A program made the translations under genes and the position numbers. This document shows, piece by piece, positions 35,273 through 45,785 of a DNA stretch of 57,478 nt. Every line of letters starts with the position of its first letter. Positions within the stretch are counted from its first letter, which is position 1. The DNA is from Bacteroidaceae bacterium (GTDB taxonomy: Bacteria > Bacteroidota > Bacteroidia > Bacteroidales > Bacteroidaceae), in contig JAKSJA010000009.1 in the NCBI GenBank assembly GCA_024398495.1, positions 1-57,478 of the forward strand, in the 5' to 3' direction. The notes beneath the pieces were generated by a model, which worked only from the letters and a program-made list of their open reading frames with translations, did not search any database and was not told the origin of the DNA.

Positions 35273-36382
35273 TTATTTTACATTTGCTAATTTTATTACT
35301 TCTTCAGCAATTATACGTGCTGAATCAGGCAAAGCCAACTTCAATATGTTTTTACTGAGATCCGCCAGTTTAGCATCATCAGCCACCGTATCAACAGCAA
35401 GTTGTAGGAGAGTGTCCTTGGCTTCAGAATCTTTTACATAAAGAGCAGCATCTTCATTCGCCAAAGCCATGGCATTTTTCGTCTGATGATCTTCTGCAAC
35501 ATTTGGAGAAGGCACAAGGATAACGGGTTTACCTAATAGACAGAACTCAGATATACTGCTGGCACCAGCCCTGCTCACAACAAGATCTGCAGCCTTGTAC
35601 GCAGTTCCCATATCCGCCACAAAATCCGTTACATACAAGTTAGGGATATCATGCCCTTTCAGTGATTCCATAATGGAGGAATGATAATACTTTCCTGTCT
35701 GCCAGATAATCTGAATATCAGACTGTTTGATGATATCTAAATGACTGAGAATGCTTGCATTTATAGTGCCAGCCCCTAAGGAACCACCTACAAACAAAAT
35801 CGTTTTCCTACGACTATTGTCATTACCGAAGATTTGTGCCTTTGCCACATCTGAGGTTATCGTTGTCTGTAACAATGACTGGCGCACAGGGTTACCTGTT
35901 TTTATAATCTTCTCTGCTGGAAAAAAACGCTCCATATTATTGTATGCTACACAAATCTTTGCAACCTTTTTTGCAAGAAGTTTATTAGTCACGCCAGCAT
36001 AAGAATTCTGTTCCTGTATAAGGCATGGCACTCCTGCTGCTGCTGCTTTATTAAGTGTAGGGCCACTGGCATATCCTCCAACACCAACAGCTACATGTGG
36101 TTGGAAATCACGTATAATCTTACTTGCCTTACACTGTGATCTATACAACTTATACAAAACGATTATATTTTTGAATAAGTTCTTACGATCAAATCCCATG
36201 ACAGGTAAGCCTTTTATCTCATATCCGGCATCCGGTACACGTTGCATCTCCATCCTTCCCAAAGCACCGACAAACAATATCTCTGCATTTGGTTGCAGCT
36301 CCTTTATAGCATTTGCAATAGATATTGCAGGAAAGATATGTCCTCCTGTACCACCACCACTAATAATAACTCTCAATGCCAT
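35273..36382 (-). CDS. murG: MurG N-acetylglucosaminyltransferase
   Basis: MurG transfers GlcNAc to lipid I to form lipid II on the inner face of the membrane. The 369-aa protein has the GT-B fold signatures SGGGTGGHIFPAISIA (about 8-23), GGYASGP (about 103-109), GGSLGA (about 200-205) and the donor-site VSRAGASSISEF (about 270-281). It lies 7 nt upstream of murC and directly after ftsW. Confidence 0.97.
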   Translation of the reverse strand: MALRVIISGGGTGGHIFPAISIANAIKELQPNAEILFVGALGRMEMQRVPDAGYEIKGLPVMGFDRKNLFKNIIVLYKLYRSQCKASKIIRDFQPHVAVGVGGYASGPTLNKAAAAGVPCLIQEQNSYAGVTNKLLAKKVAKICVAYNNMERFFPAEKIIKTGNPVRQSLLQTTITSDVAKAQIFGNDNSRRKTILFVGGSLGAGTINASILSHLDIIKQSDIQIIWQTGKYYHSSIMESLKGHDIPNLYVTDFVADMGTAYKAADLVVSRAGASSISEFCLLGKPVILVPSPNVAEDHQTKNAMALANEDAALYVKDSEAKDTLLQLAVDTVADDAKLADLSKNILKLALPDSARIIAEEVIKLANVK

Positions 36383-36383
36383 A

Positions 36384-37646
36384 TTACAAATCTTTTACGA
36401 TTTCTGATTCTGTTTTTCGTTTTTTAGCAGTATGACTGACACTCAATATCATACCCAGATAGATACAATTGATTATCGTTGACGTACCACCTTTACTTAT
36501 CAAAGGCAACGGTTGCCCTGTTATAGGAGCTAACCCCACCGTAACACACATATTGAAGAAGGCTTGTGTACATATCAGCAACCCCAATCCCAAGACAAGG
36601 AATGCAGGGAAGTTACGTTCACACTTATTCGCAATCTTTGCTACACGGAATAGTAATATTATATACATTATCACCACAACCAACGCTCCGAAAAGCCCCA
36701 TCTCTTCTATTATAATTGCATAGATGAAATCAGCAAAAGCCTGTGGTAACCAGTCACGTTCTACAGAATTGCCAGGCAGCGTTCCCGTTAATCCACCTGT
36801 CGCAATCGCAATCTTGGCGTGAGCCTTCTGGCCATTTTTATCCCAATCATAATTTTTATAGTCAATCTCATCCGATGACAAAAAACTCGTTATACGGTTT
36901 TTCCATGTATCACAACGATGCAAAAGACCATGTCTCTTTATCAGAGACGAACCATCCTCTTGAGCCACAGTCGTTTCCGTATGAACACTACTATTGTTGG
37001 AGGCCAATTGCTTGTCAGTCTTACCAACTCCAAAAACTATCAAAACAGAAATTGCACCAATTATTCCAACCCATAGCAAAAGACGCAATATATATTTCTT
37101 CGGGATACGACCAATTATCATCATCATTAACATTACAATGAAAAGTAACGCTGCTGTAGAGAAATTTTCAAAGAAAATCAATACTATCAATGGAAGACAC
37201 ACCCATAATATATAGGAGAATGCACGCTTGTCTGCACCAAGCTCCGTCTGTGTGAAACTCAATATCTGTGCTATTGTCAAAACAGCAGTTCCCTTGGCAA
37301 TCTCCGAAGGCTGGAACTGTATTCCCAAAATGCTCACCCAACGTTGAGCACCATTTGTGGATTCGCCATTTAACAAAGCCACAATAAGGAAGATGAATGA
37401 AAATATCAATAAGAATGGTATCAATATCTTGAATTTACTGCAAGGGATATGCAGAACCATAACCATTGCAAAAAATCCAATAACCAACATACCGGCATGT
37501 TTCAAAATAGGATTAGCATAATCCTCCGTCTTGTATGTTAGTATGCTGGAAGCACTATAAACCTCAACAATACTTATAATACAGAAAAATAAGAACAGTA
37601 TCCAGATGCACTTATCTCCTTTGAATATGTTGAATATTTTTGTCAT
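36384..37646 (-). CDS. ftsW: SEDS peptidoglycan glycosyltransferase FtsW
   Basis: FtsW polymerises lipid II at the septum with its cognate class B PBP, FtsI. The 420-aa protein has about ten TM segments. Conserved SEDS blocks include the RWVSILGIQFQPSEIAK stretch (about 104-120) and the PITGQPLPLISKGGTS signature near the C-terminus (about 374-389). A large extracytoplasmic loop (about 205-290) sits where the catalytic Asp loop is expected. The gap to murG is 1 nt. Confidence 0.95.
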   Translation of the reverse strand: MTKIFNIFKGDKCIWILFLFFCIISIVEVYSASSILTYKTEDYANPILKHAGMLVIGFFAMVMVLHIPCSKFKILIPFLLIFSFIFLIVALLNGESTNGAQRWVSILGIQFQPSEIAKGTAVLTIAQILSFTQTELGADKRAFSYILWVCLPLIVLIFFENFSTAALLFIVMLMMMIIGRIPKKYILRLLLWVGIIGAISVLIVFGVGKTDKQLASNNSSVHTETTVAQEDGSSLIKRHGLLHRCDTWKNRITSFLSSDEIDYKNYDWDKNGQKAHAKIAIATGGLTGTLPGNSVERDWLPQAFADFIYAIIIEEMGLFGALVVVIMYIILLFRVAKIANKCERNFPAFLVLGLGLLICTQAFFNMCVTVGLAPITGQPLPLISKGGTSTIINCIYLGMILSVSHTAKKRKTESEIVKDL

Positions 37647-37656
37647 CTTTGTTATA

Positions 37657-38991
37657 TCATTCCTTTACTAGTGACTTAAACTGTTCTCCACGGTCTTCCA
37701 TATTGCGGAAAAGGTCAAAACTTGCACAGCATGGAGATAATAATACCGTATCACCGGCAGTTGCTATTTTTTTACATTCTGCAACACATTCCCTCATGCT
37801 GTGTGTATCTCGTATTTCTCCGTTGAAATCGTGAAAAAAATCAAGCAATTTAGTATTGTCAGCACCTAAGAATACCAAAGCTTTACATTTTTCATTAACA
37901 AGTTGCCTTATCTCATTATAATCGTTTCCCTTATCTTTGCCACCCAAAATGAGGACGGTTGGCGTTGTCATGCTTTCAAGAGCATAATAGCATGCGTCAA
38001 CATTCGTTGCCTTCGAGTCGTTGATAAACTGCACACCATTATATATTCCAGCATTCTCAAGTCTGTGTTCAACACCAGGGAATGTACCCAATGCGTGACG
38101 TATATGTTCCCTGCTGATTCCTGATACAAGAGCAGCAAGACCAGCCGCAAACTGGTTGTAGAGATTATGCACTCCTTTCAATGCTAACTCATCCTGTGGT
38201 ATTCTAAAATCATCATCGGATTGTTCAATAACATACTCACCTTCTTCCATATATGCTATTACACCGGACTTTTTCACAGCAGAAAAAGGGCACTGATATG
38301 AATGAATATCGTACTTTTCCAACTCCTGTTTGATAATAGGATCATCATACCAATAAATGAAATAATCCTTCTCCGTCTGATTCTGCAGAATGCGCATCTT
38401 TGCATCCACATAATTCTGCATATTATTATCGTATCGGTCAAGGTGATCAGGAGTGATATTAAGGAGGACGGCAACATCCGCCTTGAAATCATACATATTA
38501 TCCAGTTGGAAAGAACTAAGTTCAATGACATAATATTCGTGTGGTGTTTCTGCAACTTGCAATGCAAGACTGTTACCAATATTTCCCGCAAGTCCTACAT
38601 CATACCCAGCCTCTTTGAATATATGATATATCAATGACGTTGTTGTCGTCTTACCATTGCTGCCTGTAATACAAATCATTTTTGATGATGTGTATCGGCC
38701 AGCAAATTCTATCTCGCTGATAATATGAATACCTTTTGCAATAGCCTTCTGGATTATAGGAGCCTCATCTGGAATACCAGGACTTTTTATGATTTCATCG
38801 GCTGATAGAATTTCATTTTCACTGTGCTGACATTCCTCCCATAGTATGTTATGCTCATTAAGAAGTTGTTTGTATTTATCCTTTATCGACGACATATCCG
38901 AAACAAATACATCAAACCCTTTGCTCTTTGCAAGAACGGCGGCACCTGCACCGCTCTCTCCAGCTCCTAATACAACTATTTTTCTCATCAT
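37657..38991 (-). CDS. murD: UDP-N-acetylmuramoylalanine--D-glutamate ligase
   Basis: MurD adds D-Glu to UDP-MurNAc-L-Ala. The 444-aa protein has the N-terminal GAGESGAGAA UDP-binding turn, the P-loop GSNGKTTTTSLI (about 109-120), the NITPDHLDRY block and the FINDSKATN motif (about 316-324). The start at 38991 is favoured because its ATGA overlaps the mraY stop. Confidence 0.97.
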   Translation of the reverse strand: MMRKIVVLGAGESGAGAAVLAKSKGFDVFVSDMSSIKDKYKQLLNEHNILWEECQHSENEILSADEIIKSPGIPDEAPIIQKAIAKGIHIISEIEFAGRYTSSKMICITGSNGKTTTTSLIYHIFKEAGYDVGLAGNIGNSLALQVAETPHEYYVIELSSFQLDNMYDFKADVAVLLNITPDHLDRYDNNMQNYVDAKMRILQNQTEKDYFIYWYDDPIIKQELEKYDIHSYQCPFSAVKKSGVIAYMEEGEYVIEQSDDDFRIPQDELALKGVHNLYNQFAAGLAALVSGISREHIRHALGTFPGVEHRLENAGIYNGVQFINDSKATNVDACYYALESMTTPTVLILGGKDKGNDYNEIRQLVNEKCKALVFLGADNTKLLDFFHDFNGEIRDTHSMRECVAECKKIATAGDTVLLSPCCASFDLFRNMEDRGEQFKSLVKE

Positions 38992-40283
38992 CTTATTTTC
39001 AACGTAATTATTGCCAATGCGGCAAGAATAATTGATACAATCCAGAAACGTGTAACTATCTTTGACTCATGAAATACATTCTGTGATTTCTTGAAGATAT
39101 AACTGCATTCTGGATCTAACTGCGATAACTGTGTACGGAAATGATCATGGATTGGGGTACGTTTGAATATCCTTTGTTTTCTTCCTTTTCGTTTACCCAA
39201 TTTGAACCATTCTACCTGCAATATGACACTCAGACTTTCTACGAAAAATATTCCACAAAGTATCGGGAGCAATAACTCTTTATGGATACATATTGCACAC
39301 ACACCTATCAAACCACCTATTGTCAAAGATCCCGTGTCGCCCATGAATATCTGTGCCGGATAAGCATTGTACCAGAGAAAACCAATAAGAGCACCTATAA
39401 ATGCACAGATAAATATTACAAGTTCCTGTGCTCCAGGAATATACATGATATTAAGATAAGAAGCATATTCTATATGACTGCTAACATAAGCCAATATACC
39501 TAATGCCACGCCTATTATCGCAGAGTTACCAGCACACATTCCGTCCATTCCATCGTTGAGATTAGCACCGTTGGATACGGCAGTGACTACAAGGATAGTC
39601 ATAATAATAATAAATATCCATCCTGCAAGATATTTATACTCACCTAAGAAGGAAAACATATCCGTATAATCGAGATTGTGGTTTTTCACGAATGGTACAG
39701 TCGTCTTTGTCGATTTTGACAATTCTGCCTTATGTTCCACCTTGACATTCTGCTCCATAGGCAGTATGACTTCCGTCATATTTTCTCTTGGTTGGGATAT
39801 GTTCTCACGGATAACTGCATCAGGACTCAGATAAAGTGTCAAACCTACAATAAGTCCAATACCTATCTGACCTATTATCTTGAATTTTCCATGCAGTCCC
39901 TCTTTGTCTTTCTTAAATATCTTGATGTAATCATCCAAAAATCCCAAAAGTCCCAACCACAAAGTAGTGATAATCATCAATATTATATATATATTCCTCA
40001 GACGGCCTAATAATAATACAGGAATAAGAATTGAAACTATTATTATTACTCCACCCATTGAAGGCACTCCCTTTTTGTCCACTCCAAATGGATCTATCTT
40101 CACATCGCGTTGTGTCTCATTTATATTCTTACGACGGAGATATTTGATAAAATGTTCACCAAACCATGCCGATATCACAAGCGACAGAATCAATGCCAAC
40201 AACGCCCTGAAAGATATGTAACCCCACAGATGTGAACCAGCCACATCAAATTGTTCTAATAATCTGAAAAGATAATATAACAT
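38988..40283 (-). CDS. mraY: Phospho-N-acetylmuramoyl-pentapeptide-transferase
   Basis: MraY joins phospho-MurNAc-pentapeptide to undecaprenyl phosphate to form lipid I. The 431-aa protein has about ten TM helices. Catalytic Asp pairs are visible in GFLDDYIK (about 112-119) and NDGMDGMCAG (about 241-250), with the KKGVPSMGGV loop (about 70-79) and the late FKRTPIHDHF block. It is longer than E. coli MraY (360 aa) because of an extended periplasmic segment at about 160-220, a feature of Bacteroidota enzymes. Confidence 0.96.
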   Translation of the reverse strand: MLYYLFRLLEQFDVAGSHLWGYISFRALLALILSLVISAWFGEHFIKYLRRKNINETQRDVKIDPFGVDKKGVPSMGGVIIIVSILIPVLLLGRLRNIYIILMIITTLWLGLLGFLDDYIKIFKKDKEGLHGKFKIIGQIGIGLIVGLTLYLSPDAVIRENISQPRENMTEVILPMEQNVKVEHKAELSKSTKTTVPFVKNHNLDYTDMFSFLGEYKYLAGWIFIIIMTILVVTAVSNGANLNDGMDGMCAGNSAIIGVALGILAYVSSHIEYASYLNIMYIPGAQELVIFICAFIGALIGFLWYNAYPAQIFMGDTGSLTIGGLIGVCAICIHKELLLPILCGIFFVESLSVILQVEWFKLGKRKGRKQRIFKRTPIHDHFRTQLSQLDPECSYIFKKSQNVFHESKIVTRFWIVSIILAALAIITLKIR

Positions 40284-40293
40284 ACTCTTTCAA

Positions 40294-41757
40294 TTATGAA
40301 TTCTTAAAAATCTCAACCAGTATCTCTTTATCGTCAAAATGATGTTTTACACCATTTATCTCCTGATATTTCTCATGTCCCTTACCAGCAACAAGAATCA
40401 CATCCCCCGGCTTTGCCAACATACAAGCTGTACGGATAGCTTCTTTTCTATCCACTATCGTCAATGTCTTTTTCAGCTGTTCCGTGTTCAACCCCGCCAA
40501 CATATCGTTGATTATATCTTGAGGGTTTTCATTACGAGGATTGTCGCTGGTAATAATAACTTTGTCACTCTGTCGGACAGCTTCCTGTGCCATGAGAGGT
40601 CTCTTGCCTTGGTCTCGGTTACCACCTGCACCACATACTGTAATTATCTGACATTTTTGATGAATACCACCCAACACTTCATGAATAGCATTTAGAACAT
40701 TCTCCAAAGCATCTGGTGTGTGAGCGTAATCAACAAGACCAGTAATGCCATTAGCACTATGGATTGGTTCAAGCCGTCCGCTGACACTCTTCAACGTACT
40801 CAAAACCAAAAGTATATCATCTGGTTGACGCCCCAACATAATAGCTGCTCCATATACAGCCAGAAGATTGCTTACATTGAATTTACCGATAAACTGAACA
40901 TTTATCTCCTTACCACATAAGTCTAATAACATTCCATCGAAATGACATTCAAGAACTTTTGCCTGAAAGTCGGCAAGAGACTGCCGTGAATAAGTCTTCA
41001 CCACAGCCTTCGTGTTCTGTACCATGAACATACCATTCTTGTCATCGGCATTGGTTATCACGAAAGCATTACGACTGAGTCCGTCAAAGAAAGCCTTCTT
41101 TGCATCACGGTAGTTTTCAAACGTTTTGTGATAATCCAGATGGTCACGGGTCAGATTTGTAAATATTCCACCCGCAAAATTCAATCCACCGATTCGTTTC
41201 TGTGCGATAGCATGTGAAGAACATTCCATGAATACATATTGACATCCAGCCTCAACCATACTTGCCAGTAAACGATTCAATTCTATCGGATCTGGAGTAG
41301 TATGGTCCGTAGGAATGGCAAGACTTTCTATATAATTGCATACCGTTGAAAGAAGACCGCATTTATACCCGAACTTACGGAACATGTTATATAATAGGGT
41401 CGCTATCGTAGTTTTTCCATTTGTACCCGTCACACCGACAAGTTTAAGTTTCTTAGATGGCTCTCCATAGAAGACTGTTGCTACCTTGCCGGCATCATCT
41501 TCTGTTGATGATACTTGGACGTAAGTCACATCATCGTTCATCTTTTCTGGCAACGTTTCGCAAAGCACACTCTTCGCACCAAGCGCAATGGCCTTGTCTA
41601 TAAAGACATGACCATCAACCTGAGTCCCCTTGACAGCAATGAACATATGCCCCTCTTCTATACGACGGGAGTCTATGTTTACTCCAGAAACCTCCACATC
41701 ACCATTTCCATGTATGGACAATGGCTTTATTCCTTTTAACAGTTCACTTAATTTCAT
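40294..41757 (-). CDS. murE: UDP-N-acetylmuramoyl-tripeptide synthetase
   Basis: MurE adds the third stem-peptide residue. The 487-aa protein has the P-loop [15 protein letters not shown] (about 108-122), [12 protein letters not shown] and [13 protein letters not shown]. The diaminopimelate selector is [12 protein letters not shown] (DNPR motif, about 405-408), so the added residue should be meso-diaminopimelate, not lysine. murF is absent from the cluster and must be elsewhere. Confidence 0.97.
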   Translation of the reverse strand: MKLSELLKGIKPLSIHGNGDVEVSGVNIDSRRIEEGHMFIAVKGTQVDGHVFIDKAIALGAKSVLCETLPEKMNDDVTYVQVSSTEDDAGKVATVFYGEPSKKLKLVGVTGTNGKTTIATLLYNMFRKFGYKCGLLSTVCNYIESLAIPTDHTTPDPIELNRLLASMVEAGCQYVFMECSSHAIAQKRIGGLNFAGGIFTNLTRDHLDYHKTFENYRDAKKAFFDGLSRNAFVITNADDKNGMFMVQNTKAVVKTYSRQSLADFQAKVLECHFDGMLLDLCGKEINVQFIGKFNVSNLLAVYGAAIMLGRQPDDILLVLSTLKSVSGRLEPIHSANGITGLVDYAHTPDALENVLNAIHEVLGGIHQKCQIITVCGAGGNRDQGKRPLMAQEAVRQSDKVIITSDNPRNENPQDIINDMLAGLNTEQLKKTLTIVDRKEAIRTACMLAKPGDVILVAGKGHEKYQEINGVKHHFDDKEILVEIFKNS

Positions 41758-41770
41758 ATCTCATTTATCT

Positions 41771-43879
41771 TCAATTCAAATGCAGAGTACATTTCGTACC
41801 TTTTGTTATGACACTGCCGACAGATATATCCTGTGCTATCACCTTTCCGCGTCCTGACAGCTTTACTTTCATTCCGCGTTTTTCAAGTGTATAGACAGCG
41901 TCACGCGCTCCCATGCCGATAACATCTGGCATGATATTTTTTCTATATCCTGCCAATCTGATGTCGGAAGACGTATAATGCTGACCTTTTAATTTTAGTT
42001 CAGCAAATACCTGTTCTGTCTTTTTCTTGTTGCCTACCTTCACCAATGGATGTAGGGAGTGTATGCTGTCGTGAGCCTCATAGGCTCTCAACACGATATC
42101 TCTTGCCATCACACCTTCGGCTATCTTCTTTGCCACAGAACCGGAAATCATACCGCCGGCAGCCGGTCCACCTGTGTTCTGAATACAGACAATGCAACTG
42201 TACTTAGGCTTATCAACAGGAAAGTAACCGGCAAAACTCAAAAGATAGTTCACTCCACCTGCACGATAGCCCGCAGAACCTTTTGAGATTTGTGCGGTTC
42301 CTGTCTTACCGGCTATCTTCACATATTTTGACCTCGCCGGCTTGCCTGTACCTCTGCTGACCACATGGGTCAGCATTGTCTGTACCTTCTTCAAGGCGTC
42401 TTTGTTACAGATTTGTTTCTTCAGTATTTCAGGAGGGAACTCCTTGATTACCTCCCCGTCTTTCACTACCTTGCTGACAAAACGGGGCTTCATCATCACA
42501 CCGTCATTGGCAATGGCATTGTAAAACGCAATTGTAGAAATAGGAGGAATCTGTGTTTCATATCCTATACTCATCCAAGGCAAGGATGTCCTTGCCCACA
42601 CCATGTGCGGAATCTTTTTCCTTTCCTTCGGACCATATATACGTGGCTTTGCACTACCCTTTATTGGCAAACGGAGATCAGAAGTAATACCTATACGGTT
42701 CAGACCATCAACAAACTTCTGAGGGTCATGTTTATAGTACTTGTCTATTACATAACTCACTCCGATATTTGAACTCTGCTCAAGTGCCTTGGCCATGTTT
42801 ATCGTACCATATCCACCATGGTGCCAATTATGGTCTTTCATTTGTGCACCATGCATATTCACAACACCACAACCGGTTTCTATTATTTCTGTTGTATCAC
42901 AGACTCCATCGTCAAGTGCTACCATCAGAGAGGCTGTCTTGAACACTGAACCTGGGTCAAGCAAATCTGAAAGTGCATTGTTTTTCATCTCAGCATACTG
43001 TCCTTCAGCATACTTCGATAAGTTTACCATCGCCTTCACATCGCCGGTATTACACTCCATAACAATGGCAACACCAACATTTGAATTATATTTCTTCAGT
43101 TGTTCCAATATCGCTCTTTCAGCAACATCCTGCATTTCCACATCAATTGTCGTGACGATATCGTTGCCGTCAATAGCCTTGACAGATGGAAGGTTTATAT
43201 TTGAAGAACGCACTTTCTGTTTTTTCTCCAAACCGTCAACACCACGCAGATACCTGTCATACGATAACTCAAGACCGTTCTTTGCACTGTCCTTGCCATC
43301 ATACCAATCACCTATCGTCCTGCCTGCAAGTCTGTCATAAGGATGATTGCGTGCATTATTGACTGGTTCTACATGAAAACCGCCACGACCAGCAGGTAAG
43401 CAGAACACAGGAAGACGGTGGACAGCCTTATATCTGTTATAATCTATTGACTTAGGATATATCAACACATGACGTCTGCCTCTTGTCTTGTGACGGCCAT
43501 TCTCCAGACGTGCCTTGAAGTCTGCTGCCGACATATCAGGAAATATCTCACTGAGTCCGGCATAGATGGCCTCCTCATTTGCTGACCATATCGAATCTCG
43601 CGTCAGAGAATCTCCTGCCTCGAAATCCATGTATATCTTATATTTCGGCAAGGAACTTGCAAGAATCGTCCCATCACAACTGAGTATGTTTCCACGGATG
43701 GCAGGAAGGGGCACACTGTCATTTTTCAATGTCTTTGACAGATTTATCCACCGCTCTCTGTCAACAGTCATTGTTCGCAGTGCTGCCAGAATGATGAAGA
43801 CTCCCAACAAAACAAATAGCCAGGCAAAAGTACGATATCGTACCAGCGTTTTTTTATTGTTGAAAAATACCTTCATCAC
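41771..43879 (-). CDS. ftsI: Septal class B penicillin-binding protein (FtsI/PBP3 type) with a PASTA domain
   Basis: A transpeptidase that cross-links septal peptidoglycan in partnership with FtsW. The 702-aa protein has an N-terminal TM helix (about 17-36), a dimerisation/pedestal domain, and a transpeptidase domain with SVFK (in LDPGSVFKTAS), SSN (in EQSSNIGVSY) and KTG (in IAGKTGTAQI). Residues about 650-702 form a C-terminal PASTA module. Proteobacterial FtsI lacks PASTA, so this organisation resembles Gram-positive PBPs but is usual in Bacteroidota. It overlaps ftsL by 4 nt. Confidence 0.95.
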   Translation of the reverse strand: MMKVFFNNKKTLVRYRTFAWLFVLLGVFIILAALRTMTVDRERWINLSKTLKNDSVPLPAIRGNILSCDGTILASSLPKYKIYMDFEAGDSLTRDSIWSANEEAIYAGLSEIFPDMSAADFKARLENGRHKTRGRRHVLIYPKSIDYNRYKAVHRLPVFCLPAGRGGFHVEPVNNARNHPYDRLAGRTIGDWYDGKDSAKNGLELSYDRYLRGVDGLEKKQKVRSSNINLPSVKAIDGNDIVTTIDVEMQDVAERAILEQLKKYNSNVGVAIVMECNTGDVKAMVNLSKYAEGQYAEMKNNALSDLLDPGSVFKTASLMVALDDGVCDTTEIIETGCGVVNMHGAQMKDHNWHHGGYGTINMAKALEQSSNIGVSYVIDKYYKHDPQKFVDGLNRIGITSDLRLPIKGSAKPRIYGPKERKKIPHMVWARTSLPWMSIGYETQIPPISTIAFYNAIANDGVMMKPRFVSKVVKDGEVIKEFPPEILKKQICNKDALKKVQTMLTHVVSRGTGKPARSKYVKIAGKTGTAQISKGSAGYRAGGVNYLLSFAGYFPVDKPKYSCIVCIQNTGGPAAGGMISGSVAKKIAEGVMARDIVLRAYEAHDSIHSLHPLVKVGNKKKTEQVFAELKLKGQHYTSSDIRLAGYRKNIMPDVIGMGARDAVYTLEKRGMKVKLSGRGKVIAQDISVGSVITKGTKCTLHLN

Positions 43880-44310
43880 TCATTCACCTCCACTTTGTAC
43901 AACGGTGTCACCAGCGCGTGCAGCGAAGTATCGTTATTGTTCTTTAATATCTCCATTACTCTGCCTTGACGGAAGTTTTTTGTCAACTGACTTTCGCTCC
44001 ACAGAGCACTGTATTTTGCATCTTTCAGCGTTTTCTGCAAATTGTCTATTTTCTGCAGTTCATAATCGCTGCTGTAACGATTTGATATTTGGATTATGAA
44101 AAAGAAAGATATCAGCAGGATAATGCCAAAATGCCCCTTTATCATACGTCCTGTCAAGATATCACCACCGACAATCTTCATCAGGGTCATCTTACCCTTC
44201 ACTGACTCGTCATCGCTACCAAGCGTCTTTATCTTGTTGATAGCCCTTATACGGTCCTGTGAAAGTTGCTCATCTTTCGTAATCTCTATGTCCTGTATCT
44301 CTTCGTTCAT
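43876..44310 (-). CDS. ftsL: FtsL-like division protein
   Basis: A small bitopic protein between rsmH and ftsI, the normal position of ftsL. The 144-aa product has a long charged cytoplasmic tail (about 1-62), one TM helix (about 63-82) and a periplasmic coiled-coil-like segment (YELQKIDNLQKTLKDAKYS). It overlaps both neighbours by 4 nt. Direct similarity to E. coli FtsL is not obvious; size, topology and synteny carry the call. Confidence 0.85.
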   Translation of the reverse strand: MNEEIQDIEITKDEQLSQDRIRAINKIKTLGSDDESVKGKMTLMKIVGGDILTGRMIKGHFGIILLISFFFIIQISNRYSSDYELQKIDNLQKTLKDAKYSALWSESQLTKNFRQGRVMEILKNNNDTSLHALVTPLYKVEVNE

Positions 44311-45230
44311 CTCTTCTCAGCAATTCTCAGTTTGGCGCTTCTGCTGCGCGGGTTCCTTTCCAGTTCATTGTCAGACACCGTTATCACCTTACATATTTCC
44401 TTCAAGGGAACTTGTTTCTGACCAAAGAAATCCTGCACCACCTTTCCTTCGATATTTCCTGCCTTAATGACATTTTTCACAAGTCTGTCTTCAAGGCTGT
44501 GATAAGTTATCACCACCATACGTCCACCCGCCTTCAGTAGGGCAACGGCGGAGACAATCATCTCTGACAAGGCCTCCATCTCATGGTTTACTTCTATACG
44601 CAGTGCCTGAAACAGTCGTGCCGCCTCCTTTTTCATGTTGGGTGTCAATTCATCCATACCCCATACGGCTTGCATCAGATTTTGCGTCGTTGACAGTGAT
44701 TTCTCTACTCTGTATGATGCAATCTTGCGGGCAACATTCCCGGCATTCTTTACTTCACCATACAGACGGAATACCGTTGCCAATCGTTCTTCATCATACT
44801 CATTCAGGATATCGGCAGCAGTCATGCCACCTCTGTTGTTCATCCTCATGTCGAGTGGGGCGTCATATCTGAACGAGAATCCTCGCGTCTCATCATCAAA
44901 GTGATGACTTGATACCCCTAAGTCTGCGATGATACCGTCCACGCTATCCACACCATAGTATCTCATCCAGTTTTTAAGATAGCGGAAATTACTTCTCACA
45001 AACACAAACCTTTCATCATCGATGATATTTTGCTCAGCATCCCTGTCTTGGTCAAAACCATACAGAGTTGCATTCTTCGGCATCCTGCTCAATATCTCCC
45101 TGCTGTGACCGCCACCGCCAAAGGTCATGTCAACATACGTACCTTCATGAACAGAAAGCCCATCAACACTTTCTTTCAACAACACCGGTACGTGATATGT
45201 CTCTGCAACCTTAACCATAGCCCTCGTCAA
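44307..45230 (-). CDS. rsmH: 16S rRNA (cytosine(1402)-N4)-methyltransferase
   Basis: RsmH (MraW) methylates C1402 in the 30S decoding centre with SAM. The 307-aa protein has YHVPVLLKESVDGL, the SAM motif VDMTFGGGGHSREIL (about 33-47), DGIIADLGVSSHHFD and FRYDAPLDMRM, and the late VITYHSLEDRLVK. The ATG at 45230 gives four extra residues ahead of another ATG at 45218; either could be used. It follows mraZ by 18 nt. Confidence 0.96.
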   Translation of the reverse strand: MTRAMVKVAETYHVPVLLKESVDGLSVHEGTYVDMTFGGGGHSREILSRMPKNATLYGFDQDRDAEQNIIDDERFVFVRSNFRYLKNWMRYYGVDSVDGIIADLGVSSHHFDDETRGFSFRYDAPLDMRMNNRGGMTAADILNEYDEERLATVFRLYGEVKNAGNVARKIASYRVEKSLSTTQNLMQAVWGMDELTPNMKKEAARLFQALRIEVNHEMEALSEMIVSAVALLKAGGRMVVITYHSLEDRLVKNVIKAGNIEGKVVQDFFGQKQVPLKEICKVITVSDNELERNPRSRSAKLRIAEKR

Positions 45231-45248
45231 AAGTTTTAGGGAATTTTA

Positions 45249-45716
45249 TCAGTCCTTGTGCCTATCATCCGATAAAGCACTCATCATGTCTTCTAACTCT
45301 CCGGCAAACTGTTGCTGTTCAAGCATTACCTTGTCCAGATTTTCCGGCGACCATACTTCAATGACATCACCCATGCCAACAAAACGCACATCCTGACTTA
45401 TTCCTGTCAGTTTTCTGTATCTGGCAGGGATGAGGATACGGCCATTGGTGTCAAGTGCCAAAATCTCTACATCACTGACGAACTGACGGAACAACATCTG
45501 TTCTTTACCGTTCCATCTGTTCAGTTTCTCACGCAGCAAGTCCATCTGAGCGCACCATACAGATTCAGGATATAGCACAAGACAATTCTGAAACACGTCT
45601 CTGCGCATGATGATATTCTCCTCGCCACCAGTTTGCAGTTCCTTACGGAAACAAGCAGGAAGGAAAGCCCTTCCCTTCGCATCAATACGTGCTTCTATGT
45701 TTCCAAGAAATCTCAT
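45249..45716 (-). CDS. mraZ: Division/cell wall cluster transcriptional regulator MraZ
   Basis: MraZ is a DNA-binding AbrB-like regulator of the dcw cluster. From the ATG at 45716 it is 155 aa, starting MRFLGNIEARIDAKGRAFLP. The two SpoVT/AbrB-like repeats are visible: one contains DAKGRAFLPACFRKE (about 12-26) and the second LDTNGRILIPARYRK (about 92-106). The frame is open upstream to 45785, but that stretch overlaps the promoter and operator-like repeats, so the shorter form is preferred. It heads the 13-gene cluster. Confidence 0.95.
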   Translation of the reverse strand: MRFLGNIEARIDAKGRAFLPACFRKELQTGGEENIIMRRDVFQNCLVLYPESVWCAQMDLLREKLNRWNGKEQMLFRQFVSDVEILALDTNGRILIPARYRKLTGISQDVRFVGMGDVIEVWSPENLDKVMLEQQQFAGELEDMMSALSDDRHKD

Positions 45717-45742
45717 CGTTGTTTCTGTATAGAAATTTCGTG

Positions 45743-45785
45743 CAAAAATAATAAAAATTATTTTAAGTCCCCCACAATTCCCCAC
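45743..45785 (-). promoter_or_regulatory. mraZ promoter box with MraZ-operator-like TGGGG repeats
   Basis: On the minus strand TATTTTTG (45750-45743) fits the -7 box. Upstream, TGGGG-AATTG-TGGGG (within 45784-45770) gives two boxes with a 10-nt period, the same layout as the TGGG direct repeats bound by E. coli MraZ. The downstream box occupies the -33 position, so binding would block transcription. A further AAAGTGG lies upstream. Autorepression is inferred. Confidence 0.55.
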
